A stretch of 64,000 nt of DNA, from contig NZ_JACBFY010000001.1 in NCBI RefSeq assembly GCF_021401245.1, forward strand, positions 496,001 to 560,000. Direction: 5' to 3'. Origin of the DNA: Pseudacidovorax sp. NFM-22 (GTDB lineage Bacteria > Pseudomonadota > Gammaproteobacteria > Burkholderiales > Burkholderiaceae_C). Every line of letters starts with the position of its first letter. The stretch's first letter is position 1. The notes under the pieces were generated by a model. It was given only the letters and a program-made list of their open reading frames with translations, was not told the DNA's origin and ran no database searches. Shown here in pieces: positions 16,855 through 25,968 of this stretch. The position numbers and the translations under genes are program-made.

Positions 16855-18293
16855 GCGTCCGCACGGCCGCTCCGAAGGACGCTTCCACCGCAGGCGAAGC
16901 CAAAGGGGTCTCCATGACTGCCCGCCCGGCGGCCCCAAAGGGCGCTCTCCCAAACCGTCCGCTCTGGAAGACCTTCCTCTTCTTCCTGCTGCCCATGCTG
17001 CTGTCCAACGTGCTGCAGTCGCTCTCGGGCACGGTCAACAACATCTACCTGGGGCAGATGCTGGGCGTGCATGCACTGGCCGCGGTCTCGGGCTTCTTTC
17101 CGGTGATGTTCTTCTTCATCGCCTTCACCATCGGCCTGGGCGCCGGCGCCTCGGTGCTGATCGGCCAGGCCTGGGGCGCGGCCGAGCCCGAACGGGCGCG
17201 TGCCGTGGCGGGCACGGCGCTGTCGGTGGTGCTGGTGTTCGGCCTGCTGGTGGCGGTGTTCGGCGGGCTGTTCACGCGGCCGCTGCTGCATGCGCTGGGC
17301 ACGCCGCCGGACATCCTGCCCGACGCCACCGCCTATGCCCGCATCATCCTGATCGCGATGCCGGGGCTGTTCGTCTACCTGCTCTCCACCGCCATGCTGC
17401 GCGGCGTGGGCGACACCATGACGCCCCTCTACACGCTGGCCATTTCCACCGCCACCGGCCTGCTGCTCACCCCCGCCCTGATCCGCGGCTGGCTGGGCCT
17501 GCCGCAGCTGGGCGTGGCGAGCGCGGCCTGGGCCACGGTGGTGGGCTTCGTGCTCGCCAGCCTGTGGATGGGCCTGCACCTGCGCCGGCGCGGCAGCCCG
17601 CTGGCGCCCAACCGGGCCCTGCTGCGGCACCTGCGCATCGACTGGCAGTTGCTGCGCGCGGTGCTCAAGGTGGGCGTGCCCACCGGCGTGCAGATGATCG
17701 TGGTCTCGCTGGCGGCGGTGGTGCTGCTGTCCCTGGTCAACGGCTTCGGCTCGGCCGCCACGGCGGCCTATGGCGCGGTCAACCAGGTCATCGCCTATGT
17801 GCAGTTTCCGGCCATCTCCATCGCCATCACGGCCTCGGTGCTGGGGGCGCAGGCCATCGGCGCCGGCAAGGCCGACCAGTTGGGCCGCATCACGGCCACG
17901 GCGCTGGGCATGAACCTGGCGCTGACCGGCGGGCTGGTGCTGCTGGCCTACCTGGCCTCGCGGCCCTTGATGGGCCTGTTCATCACCGACCCGGCGGTGA
18001 TCGAGGTGGCGCAGCAGCTGCTGCACATCATGCTGTGGAGCCTGGTGGTCTTCGGCATGGGCTCGGCCCTGGCCGGCGTGATGCGCGCCAGCGGCTCGGT
18101 GCTGGTGCCCACCGCCATCACCATCGGCGCCGTGCTGCTGGTGGAGGTGCCCGCCGCCTGGTGGATGAGCCACCGCTTCGGTCTCAAGGGCATCTGGATG
18201 GCGTACCCAATGGGCTTCTGCGCCATGCTGCTGATGCAGACGGCGTACTACCGCGCCATCTGGCGGCACAAGAAGATCCAGCGGATCGTCTGA
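16851..18293 (+). CDS. MATE-family multidrug efflux transporter
   Basis: A 480-residue inner-membrane protein with an extended hydrophilic N-terminus (about 40 residues), then the twelve-helix MATE fold. Typical signatures are LFFLLPMLLSNVLQSLSGTV with NIYLGQMLGVHALAAV in helix 1-2, IGLGAGASVLIGQAWGA, and AAYGAVNQVIAYVQFPAIS in the second repeat. MATE proteins expel cationic drugs or metabolites using sodium or proton gradients. It is translationally coupled to the DUF2239 gene upstream. The substrate is unknown. Confidence 0.93.
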   Translation: MSVRTAAPKDASTAGEAKGVSMTARPAAPKGALPNRPLWKTFLFFLLPMLLSNVLQSLSGTVNNIYLGQMLGVHALAAVSGFFPVMFFFIAFTIGLGAGASVLIGQAWGAAEPERARAVAGTALSVVLVFGLLVAVFGGLFTRPLLHALGTPPDILPDATAYARIILIAMPGLFVYLLSTAMLRGVGDTMTPLYTLAISTATGLLLTPALIRGWLGLPQLGVASAAWATVVGFVLASLWMGLHLRRRGSPLAPNRALLRHLRIDWQLLRAVLKVGVPTGVQMIVVSLAAVVLLSLVNGFGSAATAAYGAVNQVIAYVQFPAISIAITASVLGAQAIGAGKADQLGRITATALGMNLALTGGLVLLAYLASRPLMGLFITDPAVIEVAQQLLHIMLWSLVVFGMGSALAGVMRASGSVLVPTAITIGAVLLVEVPAAWWMSHRFGLKGIWMAYPMGFCAMLLMQTAYYRAIWRHKKIQRIV

Positions 18294-18350
18294 CATCAGG
18301 CCCGCTGCGCAGCGCCGCGGCGCGGCGCCTGCTGCAGGGACGACGCGCCG

Positions 18351-19346
18351 TCAGTCGTCGAGGCGAAGGGCCGGCCTGTCCGGACCTTTCGCGGGCGCAG
18401 GAGACGAGGCGACAGTCGGACCGCCCTGTGCCAGCCGCAGCGGCAGCCGGCTGGCCAACAGGTCGATGGCCATGCGCGTCTTGAGCGGCAGCACGCGTGA
18501 GTGGGGCCAGACGGCCTGCAGCGCATAGCCGTAGGGCGCCGGCTCGTCGAAGACCCGCACCAGCGTTCCCGCCTGCACGGCATCGTCCACCAGCCAGGCC
18601 GGCAGCCGGGTCAGGCCCATGCCGGCCAGGGCCGCGCCCTTGTTGGCCTCCAGGCTGTTGCAGCTGAAGGAGATGTGCGCGGGGGCATCGAAGACCCGCA
18701 CGCCGCCGTGCTCGTCGTTGAACTGCCAGGGATGCGGCCCATGCTCGCGCGCATAGCCCACGAAGCGATGCTGCGCCGCCGTGGCGGCCATCGCGTCGAA
18801 GCTTCCGGGCGGCGGATGGCGCGCCAGATAGCCGGGCGAGGCGTAGACGCCCATCCATTGGCGCCCGAGCATCCGCGCCGCCAGCACGCTGCTGTCGCCC
18901 AGCGGGCCGCTGCGTACCGCCAGGTCGAAGCGCTCGTCCACCAGGTCGATGACGCTGTCGCTGAACACCATCTCCAGCACCAGTTCCGGATGGGCCGCGG
19001 CGAGTTCCAGCAGCAGCGGCGCCACCAGCTCGCGCCCCACCAGGATGGGTGCCGTCACCCGCAGGCGCCCGCGCGGGGCGGTGCGGCCCGCATCGACGGC
19101 GGCATCGGCTGCGTCGAGTTCGGCCAGCGCGCGGCGGCAGCGCTCGTAGTAGAGCTGGCCGTCCTCGGTCAGGCTCTGGCTGCGCGTGCTGCGGTGGAAC
19201 AGCCGCGTGCCCAGGCGCGCCTCCAGCCGCGCGACGCTCTTGGCCACGGCCGAGCGGGTGCGTTGCAGCCGCTGCGCGGCCAGCGCGAAGTTGCCCGACT
19301 CCGCCGCCGCCACGAAGGCCTCGATGCCCGCCAGTCGTTCGTTCAT
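18351..19346 (-). CDS. LysR-family transcriptional regulator
   Basis: A 331-residue regulator with the N-terminal winged helix-turn-helix (AFVAAAESGNFALAAQRLQRTRSAVAKSVARLE) and a substrate-binding domain typical of the CrgA/DmlR subgroup (RGRLRVTAPILVGRELVAP). About 30 extra residues at the C-terminus (PTVASSPAPAKGPDRPALRLDD) look disordered. It is transcribed away from a zinc-less alcohol dehydrogenase-like gene, with 97 bases between the starts, and is expected to regulate that gene. The effector is unknown. Confidence 0.93.
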   Translation of the reverse strand: MNERLAGIEAFVAAAESGNFALAAQRLQRTRSAVAKSVARLEARLGTRLFHRSTRSQSLTEDGQLYYERCRRALAELDAADAAVDAGRTAPRGRLRVTAPILVGRELVAPLLLELAAAHPELVLEMVFSDSVIDLVDERFDLAVRSGPLGDSSVLAARMLGRQWMGVYASPGYLARHPPPGSFDAMAATAAQHRFVGYAREHGPHPWQFNDEHGGVRVFDAPAHISFSCNSLEANKGAALAGMGLTRLPAWLVDDAVQAGTLVRVFDEPAPYGYALQAVWPHSRVLPLKTRMAIDLLASRLPLRLAQGGPTVASSPAPAKGPDRPALRLDD

Positions 19347-19443
19347 TGGCGATATTTCCTATCCACTGCGTCGATCCAGTTGCGCCACCAGCGACTTTAG
19401 CGCGCCAATAGCATGAACGCTCCCTCAAACAACAGGAGCTTCC

Positions 19444-20460
19444 ATGACGTCCGCGACCACGCTGCAGCGCTGGCAATTCACCGATTTCGGCCTCGAACAC
19501 CTGGCGCGCGCCGAGGCGCCGATGCCCTCGCCGGGCCCCGGGCAGGTGCTGGTCCAGGTCGACGCGGCATCGCTCAACTACCGCGACCTGCTCATCGCCC
19601 GCAACACCTACCGCTGGTCGGCGCCCCTGCCCTTCGTGCCGGCCTCGGACATGGCAGGCACGGTGCTGGCCGTGGGCGACGGCGTGAAGCGCTGGCGTGG
19701 CGGCGAGCGCGTGATCAGCACCTTCGTCGCAGGCTGGCTCGACGGCGCGGCGCCCGCCACCGCCCAGACGCTGGGCGTGCCCGGCCCCGGCGTGCTCGCC
19801 TCGCACGTGGTGCTGGATGCCGACTGGATCACCGACGCGCCCGCATCGCTGAATGCGGCCCAGGCCAGCACCCTGCCCTGCGCGGCCCTGACCGCCTGGT
19901 TCGCCCTGGTCGAGGAAGGCGGCCTGCAGGCCGGCCAGACCGTGCTCATCCACGGCACGGGCGGCGTGGCGCTGTTCGGCCTGCAGTTCGCCCGCATGCA
20001 TGGCGCGCGGGTGGTGATGGTGTCGGGCAGCGCGGACAAGCGCGCCCAGGCGCTGGCGCTGGGCGCCCACCATGTGCTGGCCCGCGACGCGGACTGGGCG
20101 GCCGAAGTAGTGCGGCTGACCGACGGCCGCGGTGCCGAGCAGGTGCTGGAGACCGTGGGCGGCGCCAACCTCGGGCGCTCGCTGCAGGCGCTGGCGCGCA
20201 ATGGGCGCGTGTCGGTGATCGGCGTGCTGGAAGGCGGGGACATGGCGGGTTCGGCCTTCGACGCCATCGGCCGCCGGGCGCGCATCCAGGGCATCAGCGT
20301 CGGCAGCCGCGCGGCGCTGGACCGCATGGTGCGTGCCATCGACCTCAACCGGCTGGAGCCGGTGGTGGCGACCGAGTACGGCTTCGACGACGTGCCCCAG
20401 GCCTTCGACCACCTGGCGCGCGGCGCCTTCGGCAAGGTCGTGGTTCGCCTCTCGCGCTGA
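19444..20460 (+). CDS. NAD(P)-dependent medium-chain dehydrogenase/quinone oxidoreductase family
   Basis: A 338-residue MDR enzyme. The N-terminal GroES-like domain (VDAASLNYRDLLIARNTY, PFVPASDMAGTVLAVGDGV) lacks the catalytic zinc cysteine and the structural zinc cysteines. The Rossmann part has a slightly altered glycine motif, HGTGGVALFGLQFA. This makes it a zinc-independent reductase, likely acting on enones, quinones or aldehydes. An AGGAG at 19434-19438 fits the ATG at 19444. The divergent LysR gene is the probable regulator. Confidence 0.9.
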   Translation: MTSATTLQRWQFTDFGLEHLARAEAPMPSPGPGQVLVQVDAASLNYRDLLIARNTYRWSAPLPFVPASDMAGTVLAVGDGVKRWRGGERVISTFVAGWLDGAAPATAQTLGVPGPGVLASHVVLDADWITDAPASLNAAQASTLPCAALTAWFALVEEGGLQAGQTVLIHGTGGVALFGLQFARMHGARVVMVSGSADKRAQALALGAHHVLARDADWAAEVVRLTDGRGAEQVLETVGGANLGRSLQALARNGRVSVIGVLEGGDMAGSAFDAIGRRARIQGISVGSRAALDRMVRAIDLNRLEPVVATEYGFDDVPQAFDHLARGAFGKVVVRLSR

Positions 20461-20481
20461 TCGCGAGCGCGGCCCGCCGCG

Positions 20482-21897
20482 TCAGGCCGCGGCGTGCCCG
20501 CTGGCCGTCCTGACGCGCAGCGAACTGAACACGCCGGACACCGCCGCAAAGGCAGCGGCCACGCCCAGCGCCACCTCGGGCCCGGTGCGCAGGTGCGGGT
20601 CCCACACGCTGAAGATGACGGCGAGCACGACCGCCCCCACCGTCTGCCCGGTGAGCCGCGCTGTGCCCAGCATGCCGCTGGCGGCACCGCTGCGGTGCGG
20701 CGGCGGCGCAGTCACGATGGTGTGGTTGTTGGGCGACTGGAACAGCCCGAAGCCCACGCCGCACAAGGCCATGCGCCAGGCGATGTCGCCATTGCTGGGC
20801 GCATCGGGCAACAGGGCCAGCAGCGTCAGACCGATGGCCAGCAGGCCCAGGCCGACCCCGCCCAGCAGCCCGTCGGGCACGCGGCCGATCAGCCGGCCCG
20901 CGATGGGCGCCGTGGCGACGATGGCCAGCGGCCACGCCGTCAGCAGCAGGCCGGCCTGCACATGCGTGCGGCCGAAGGCATCGAGCAGCAGGAAGGGCAG
21001 CGCGATGTAGGCCAGCATCTGCGCCGCGAAGGCGCTGACCGAGGTGCCCATGGACAGCGCGAAGACCGGGATGCGCAGCAGGTCGACCGGGAACAGCGGC
21101 ACGCGCATCGGCCACTGCCGGCGCATGTAGATGGCGCCCAGCAGCAGCCCCGCGCCCAGCCACAGCCAGCCGTCGAGGCGAGCGCTTGCCTGGCCGTCCT
21201 GCACGCCCAGCCGGTCCACGCCCAGGAAGAAGAGCGAGAACATGCCGACGTTGAGCAGAACGTCCAGCACCCGCATGCGGTCGCCCAGCGCGGGCCCCAC
21301 ATTCGCGGGCAACGCCCCCCAGCCCAGCCACAGCACCGCCACGCCCAGCGGCAGGTTGATGGCGAAGAGCCAGGGCCAGTCGGCCACCGCCAGCACCGCC
21401 GCCGCCACCGAAGGGCCCGCCACCGACGAGGCAGCCACCACCATCGAGTTGATCGCCATGCCCTTGCCGAGCTGGGCCCGCGGATAGGTCAGCCGCACCA
21501 GCGCCGCATTCACGCTCATCAGGCCCGCCGCGCCCACGCCCTGCACGGCACGCGCGGCGATCAGCCAGCCCAGGCTGCTGGACATCATCGCGCCCAGCGA
21601 AGCCACCGTGAACAGCGCCATGCCGGCCATGTAGACGCGCCGGAAGCCGATCTGCTCGCCCAGTCGCGCCAGCGGCAGCAGCAGCACCAGCGTGGCGATC
21701 TGGTAGGCGTTGACCACCCACACCGCGTGGGAGGCACTGGCATTGAGCGAGCGGGCGATGCCGGGCAGTGCGAGGTTGAGGATGGTGCTGTCGAGCACCG
21801 AGACGATCATGGCCACGATGATCACGGCCATCGCCCGGCCGCGCTGCGGCTGGGGCAGGCCGTCGTAGGCCGGGCTCTGCGTCGCGGCCGGTGTCAT
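20482..21897 (-). CDS. MFS multidrug exporter, DHA2/EmrB-QacA type
   Basis: A 471-residue transporter with about 14 predicted membrane helices. It shows the DHA2 motif VSVLDSTILNLALPGIARSL in helix 1, the LGEQIGFRRVYMAGM loop 2-3 motif and the helix 5 stretch SSVAGPSVAAAVLAVADWPWLFAINLP. Proton-driven export of drugs or metabolites is the known family role. The ATG at 21897 starts MTPAATQSPAYDGL. It is convergent with the upstream dehydrogenase, 21 bases apart. The next gene on its strand is ogt, 169 bases upstream. Confidence 0.92.
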   Translation of the reverse strand: MTPAATQSPAYDGLPQPQRGRAMAVIIVAMIVSVLDSTILNLALPGIARSLNASASHAVWVVNAYQIATLVLLLPLARLGEQIGFRRVYMAGMALFTVASLGAMMSSSLGWLIAARAVQGVGAAGLMSVNAALVRLTYPRAQLGKGMAINSMVVAASSVAGPSVAAAVLAVADWPWLFAINLPLGVAVLWLGWGALPANVGPALGDRMRVLDVLLNVGMFSLFFLGVDRLGVQDGQASARLDGWLWLGAGLLLGAIYMRRQWPMRVPLFPVDLLRIPVFALSMGTSVSAFAAQMLAYIALPFLLLDAFGRTHVQAGLLLTAWPLAIVATAPIAGRLIGRVPDGLLGGVGLGLLAIGLTLLALLPDAPSNGDIAWRMALCGVGFGLFQSPNNHTIVTAPPPHRSGAASGMLGTARLTGQTVGAVVLAVIFSVWDPHLRTGPEVALGVAAAFAAVSGVFSSLRVRTASGHAAA

Positions 21898-22066
21898 GCG
21901 CCGCTCCGTGCCGCCAGGCCGGGAGGGGTGGGAACGAAGGCGGGCGGCAGGCGCAGGGAAGGCATCGGCATCCGCCGATTCTGCGCCGCGCACCGCGCTG
22001 GCGCCGGCGGGCGGGGCGATGGCCGAGTGCGCGCCGGGGTGGTGCGTGGCCAACTGTGCAGGATGC

Positions 22067-22618
22067 TCAGCGTTCGTCGAAGAGCGGCTCGCTGCCCCAG
22101 GGCCGGGCGCCCTCGATGGCCAGCATGCGCAGCTTGAGCAGCGCCCCGCCCGGCGCCGAGAAGCCGCCCGGCCGGCCGTCCGCGCCGAGGACCCGGTGGC
22201 AGGGCACGACCGGCGCGAAGGGGTTGTGGCCCAGGGCCTGGCCCACCGCCCGCGCCCTGCCCTTGCCGCCCAGCGCCTCGGCCAGTTCGCCGTAGGTGCG
22301 GGTCTGGCCGGGCGGGATCTGCCGCGCCAGCGCATAGACGCGGCGGTGGAAGTCCGGCACGCCGCGCTCGTCCAGCGGCAGCTCGCACAGGTCGCGCGGC
22401 TCGCCCGCCAGCAGGGCGCGGATGCCGTCGATGGCCTGCAGCACCCAGTCGGGGGGCGGCACGGCATCCGACGCGTCCGGACAGCGGCGCAACAGGTGGG
22501 CGCGCAGGCCGGCGGCGCCGCCGTCGGCCTCCGGCAGCAGCACGCTGCGCAGGCCGGCCTCGCCCCAGGCCAGGCCGCAGTGGCCGATGGCGGTGTCGAA
22601 GACGGCGAGGCCGGTCAT
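22067..22618 (-). CDS. ogt: Methylated-DNA--protein-cysteine S-methyltransferase
   Basis: A suicide DNA-repair enzyme that transfers O6-methylguanine methyl groups to its own cysteine. The signature NPFAPVVPCHRVLGADG contains the acceptor Cys140. RTYGELAEALGGKGRARAVGQALG is the DNA-binding helix-turn-helix with the arginine finger. Its 183 residues fit the Ogt type. No AdaA-like N-terminal domain is present. It lies 21 bases downstream of the Bcr/CflA exporter gene on the same strand and may be cotranscribed with it. Confidence 0.95.
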   Translation of the reverse strand: MTGLAVFDTAIGHCGLAWGEAGLRSVLLPEADGGAAGLRAHLLRRCPDASDAVPPPDWVLQAIDGIRALLAGEPRDLCELPLDERGVPDFHRRVYALARQIPPGQTRTYGELAEALGGKGRARAVGQALGHNPFAPVVPCHRVLGADGRPGGFSAPGGALLKLRMLAIEGARPWGSEPLFDER

Positions 22619-22639
22619 GCGGGGCCTGGGCTCAGGTGA

Positions 22640-23860
22640 TCACGTCAGGCAATCGGGCCGCGATGGCAGCCGCCGGCCGCGCACACCCAGCGTCACCAGC
22701 GTGAGCGTGAGCGACAGGTACAAACCCGCCGCCATGCCCAGCACCATGGGCAGCGGCCGGCCGTCGTTGAACAGGCTGACCACCGCCATGCCCACCGCCC
22801 CGCCCAGCATCTGCAGCGTGCCCATTAGCGCCGCCGCCGTGCCGGCGATGGCGCCGTGGTTCTCCAGCGCAAGCACCGCCGTGGTCGGGATCACCAGGCC
22901 CATGAAGGCGCTGGCCACGAAGTACAGGCCGATCAGCACCGCCAGCGAATCGCCGCCCGTCAGGTAGTGCGCCAGCATGAGGCTGATGGCGACGCTGGCG
23001 CCCAGCACGCCCACGCGCACCAGCGGCACCAGGCCGAAGCGGGCCGACAGCCGCCCGTTGAGCTGCGCCGCGCCGAAGAAGGCCGCCGCGTTCACGCCGA
23101 AGGCGATGCTGTACTGCGTGGGCGTGAGGCCATAGTGGCCGATCATCACGAAGGAGGACGTCGACAGGTAGATGAAGAAGCCCATCATCGCGAAGCCGCC
23201 GATGAAGACCAGGCCGAGGAAGTGCGCGTCCAGCAGCAGCCGGCCGTAGGCGCGCAGCGCGCTGCCCAGGCTGCTTTCCACGCGGGCCGAGGGCGGCCGC
23301 GTTTCTTCGAGGCTGAAGGCCAGCAGCGCCAACCCGGCCACGGCTGCCACGGCGATGGCCCAGAACACCGCACGCCAGCCCGCGGCGGCGATGACGCCGC
23401 TGCCGGCCAGCGGCGCCAGGATGGGCGAGACGCTGAACACCAGCATCAGCAGCGACATCAGCCGCGCCGCGTCGGGCCCGGTGTGCAGGTCGCGCACCAC
23501 GGCGCGCGGGATCGCCATGCCCGCTGCTGCGCCCAGGCCCTGGACGAAGCGCAGCACGATCAGCGTGTGGATGTCGGTGGCCAGCGCGCAGCCCACGCTG
23601 GCGAGCGCGAACAGCGCCATGCCGAAGAACATGGGCGGCCGTCGACCCACCATGTCCGACACCGGGCCATAGAGCAGTTGGCCGATGCCGATGGAGATGA
23701 AGAACACCGTCAGGCTCAGCTGCGCGGTGCCGAAGTCGGTGCCCAGCTGATGGCCGATGGCCGGCAGCGCCGGCAGGTACATGTCGATGGCGAAGGGGCC
23801 GATGGCCGAGAGCAGGCCGAGGACGACGGCGATGCGGAGGAACCGGGGAGACGAAGACAT
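22640..23860 (-). CDS. Bcr/CflA-family MFS drug exporter
   Basis: A 406-residue 12-helix transporter. It begins with the Bcr/CflA hallmark GLLSAIGPFAIDMYLPALP in helix 1 and has the loop motif YGPVSDMVGRRPPMF and VRDLHTGPDAARLMSLLM in the central loop. Homologues export bicyclomycin, chloramphenicol or sulfonamides, and others dipeptides or cysteine. The ATG at 23860 begins the domain precisely. It heads a short same-strand unit with ogt. Confidence 0.93.
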   Translation of the reverse strand: MSSSPRFLRIAVVLGLLSAIGPFAIDMYLPALPAIGHQLGTDFGTAQLSLTVFFISIGIGQLLYGPVSDMVGRRPPMFFGMALFALASVGCALATDIHTLIVLRFVQGLGAAAGMAIPRAVVRDLHTGPDAARLMSLLMLVFSVSPILAPLAGSGVIAAAGWRAVFWAIAVAAVAGLALLAFSLEETRPPSARVESSLGSALRAYGRLLLDAHFLGLVFIGGFAMMGFFIYLSTSSFVMIGHYGLTPTQYSIAFGVNAAAFFGAAQLNGRLSARFGLVPLVRVGVLGASVAISLMLAHYLTGGDSLAVLIGLYFVASAFMGLVIPTTAVLALENHGAIAGTAAALMGTLQMLGGAVGMAVVSLFNDGRPLPMVLGMAAGLYLSLTLTLVTLGVRGRRLPSRPDCLT

Positions 23861-24033
23861 AGGCGGCGCATTGTCCCGGCTTGGGCGGCATGCCGCCCGT
23901 CGGCCCGGATGCGGCCCCGGGCCGTCACGGGCATTGGGCCGGGCCGCGACTAGGCGCCAGCGGCAAGCCTGTCCAGCCAGATGACGGACACGGCTGGCGG
24001 CGGCGCCCTTCCCTGCCCGCCGCAGCCGCCGCC

Positions 24034-25113
24034 TCAGAGCCGCCGCGCGCCCTCTGCGTCGAACAGGTGCACGCTTTCCGCGCCCCACTGCAGGTGCACC
24101 GCCTCGCCCACCCGGTCACGCAGCGTGCCGGGCACACGCACCGTCAGCAGGCCCAGCGGCGTGGCCACCTCCGCATAGGTCTCGGGGCCGGTCGGCTCGA
24201 TCAGCTCCAGCACGCCCTCCAGGCCCGCATCGGCGAAGACGATGTTCTCGGGCCGCAGGCCATACAGCAGCTTCGTGCCGGCAGCCTGCGCCGGCAGCGC
24301 CGGATGGCGCGACGGGTCGCAGGGCATCACCAGCCCGCCCGCCTCCACGCCACCGCTTGCCCCCGTGGCGGCATCGATGAAGTTCATGGCCGGCGAGCCG
24401 ATGAACTCCGCCACGAAACGGTTGGCCGGGCTGCCGTAGATCTGCTCGGGCGTGCCGAACTGCTGCACGAGGCCGTCCTTCATCACCGCGATGCGGTCGC
24501 CCAGCGTCATGGCCTCGACCTGATCGTGGGTGACGTAGACGGTGGTGGTCTTGGTGCGCTGGTGCAGGCGCTTGATCTCGGCGCGCATCTCCACGCGCAG
24601 CTTGGCGTCCAGATTGGACAGCGGCTCGTCGAAGAGGAAGAGCGCCGGGTCGCGGGCCAAGGCCCGGCCCATGGCCACGCGCTGGCGCTGGCCGCCCGAG
24701 AGCTGGCCGGGCTTGCGGCCCAGCAGCGCCTGCAGCTGCAGCATCTGCGCCACGCGCTGCACCGTGGCCTCGCGTTCGGCCTTGGGCACCTTGCGCAGCT
24801 CCAGGCCGAAGGCGATGTTCTGCGCAACCGTCATGTTGGGGTAGAGCGCATAGCTCTGGAACACCATGGCGATGTCGCGGTCCTTGCTGGGCAGGTTGGT
24901 GACCTCGCGCTCGCCGATGTGCACCGAGCCGGACGTCGGTGCGTCCAGCCCCGCGATGATCGACAGCAGCGTGGACTTGCCGCAGCCCGAGGGCCCGACC
25001 AGGATCAGGAACTCGCCGGCCTCGATCTCCAGGTCGATGCCCTTGAGGATGTGGGTGTTGCCCGCGTAGGTCTTGTGGATCTGGCGGATGCCGAGTGCGC
25101 CCATGTTCTTCAT
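24034..25113 (-). CDS. Sugar ABC transporter ATP-binding subunit (UgpC/MalK type)
   Basis: A 359-residue CUT1-family ATPase that energises the adjacent sugar importer. The motifs are intact: Walker A GPSGCGKST, signature LSGGQRQRVAMGRAL, Walker B LFLFDEPLSNLDA and the switch histidine in THDQVEAMTL. A C-terminal TOBE/regulatory domain follows (YGLRPENIVF onward). The ATG at 25113 overlaps the stop of the permease gene (ATGA). It is the last gene of the four-gene operon, and such ATPases often serve several sugar systems. Confidence 0.93.
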   Translation of the reverse strand: MKNMGALGIRQIHKTYAGNTHILKGIDLEIEAGEFLILVGPSGCGKSTLLSIIAGLDAPTSGSVHIGEREVTNLPSKDRDIAMVFQSYALYPNMTVAQNIAFGLELRKVPKAEREATVQRVAQMLQLQALLGRKPGQLSGGQRQRVAMGRALARDPALFLFDEPLSNLDAKLRVEMRAEIKRLHQRTKTTTVYVTHDQVEAMTLGDRIAVMKDGLVQQFGTPEQIYGSPANRFVAEFIGSPAMNFIDAATGASGGVEAGGLVMPCDPSRHPALPAQAAGTKLLYGLRPENIVFADAGLEGVLELIEPTGPETYAEVATPLGLLTVRVPGTLRDRVGEAVHLQWGAESVHLFDAEGARRL

Positions 25114-25958
25114 CCCTTCACCGCGCCGGCCGTCAGCCCGCGCACAAAGTACTTGCCCGCCACCACGTAGACGAAGAGGGTCGGCAGCGCGGCGATCAGC
25201 GCCGCGGCCATGTCCACGTTGTATTCCTTGACCGAGCTGGTGGTGTTGGCCAGGTTGTTCAGGCCCACGGTGATGGGCTTGCTGTCGGCGCCGGAGAACA
25301 CCACGCCGTAGAGGAAGTCGTTCCAGATGGCCGTGAACTGCCAGATGACTGTCACCACCAGGATCGGCACCGACAGCGGCAGCACGATGCGCCGGAAGAT
25401 CTGCCAGAAGCTGGCACCGTCGAGCATGGCCGCCTTGACCAGCTCGGGCGGCAGGCCCACGTAGTAGTTGCGGAAGAACAGCGTGGTGGTCGGCAGCCCG
25501 GCCAGCAGGTGCATGAGGATCAGCCCCCAGATGGAGCTGGCGATGCCCAGCCAGCCCAGCACCTGGCTCATGGGCAGCAGCACCACCTGCATGGGCATGA
25601 AGACGCCGAAGAGCATCAGCGCGAACATCGTCTCGCTGCCTCGGAAGCGCCACTGCGCCAGCACGTAGCCGTTGAGCGCGCCCAGCAGCGTGGAGATGGC
25701 CACGGCCGGCACCACCATCAGCACCGAGTTCATGAAGAAGGGCTGCAGGCCGCGGCAGTCGGTGCCGGTGCAGGCGGAGCTCCAGGCCTTGCTCCAGGCC
25801 TCGAAGGTGGGCTGCGTGGGCAGGGCCACCATGCTGGTGGCGCGCACCTGGTCCATGTCCTTGAAGGAGGTGACCAGCATGACGTACAGCGGCGCCAGGA
25901 AGTAGGCCGCGAAGAGCAGCAGCAGCGCCCAGAGGATGGTGCGGTGAACGACGCGCAT
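25110..25958 (-). CDS. Sugar ABC transporter permease (MalG type)
   Basis: A 282-residue inner-membrane protein with six predicted helices and the EAA loop PPELVKAAMLDGASFWQIFRRIVLP, which couples to the ATPase. The N-terminus MRVVHRTILWALLLLFAAYFLAPLYVML is typical of CUT1 second permeases. An unusual CTGTDCRGLQPFF segment in the first periplasmic loop carries two cysteines. It starts ten bases after the first permease gene and overlaps the ATPase gene. Confidence 0.93.
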   Translation of the reverse strand: MRVVHRTILWALLLLFAAYFLAPLYVMLVTSFKDMDQVRATSMVALPTQPTFEAWSKAWSSACTGTDCRGLQPFFMNSVLMVVPAVAISTLLGALNGYVLAQWRFRGSETMFALMLFGVFMPMQVVLLPMSQVLGWLGIASSIWGLILMHLLAGLPTTTLFFRNYYVGLPPELVKAAMLDGASFWQIFRRIVLPLSVPILVVTVIWQFTAIWNDFLYGVVFSGADSKPITVGLNNLANTTSSVKEYNVDMAAALIAALPTLFVYVVAGKYFVRGLTAGAVKG

Positions 25959-25968
25959 GGGTGTGTCC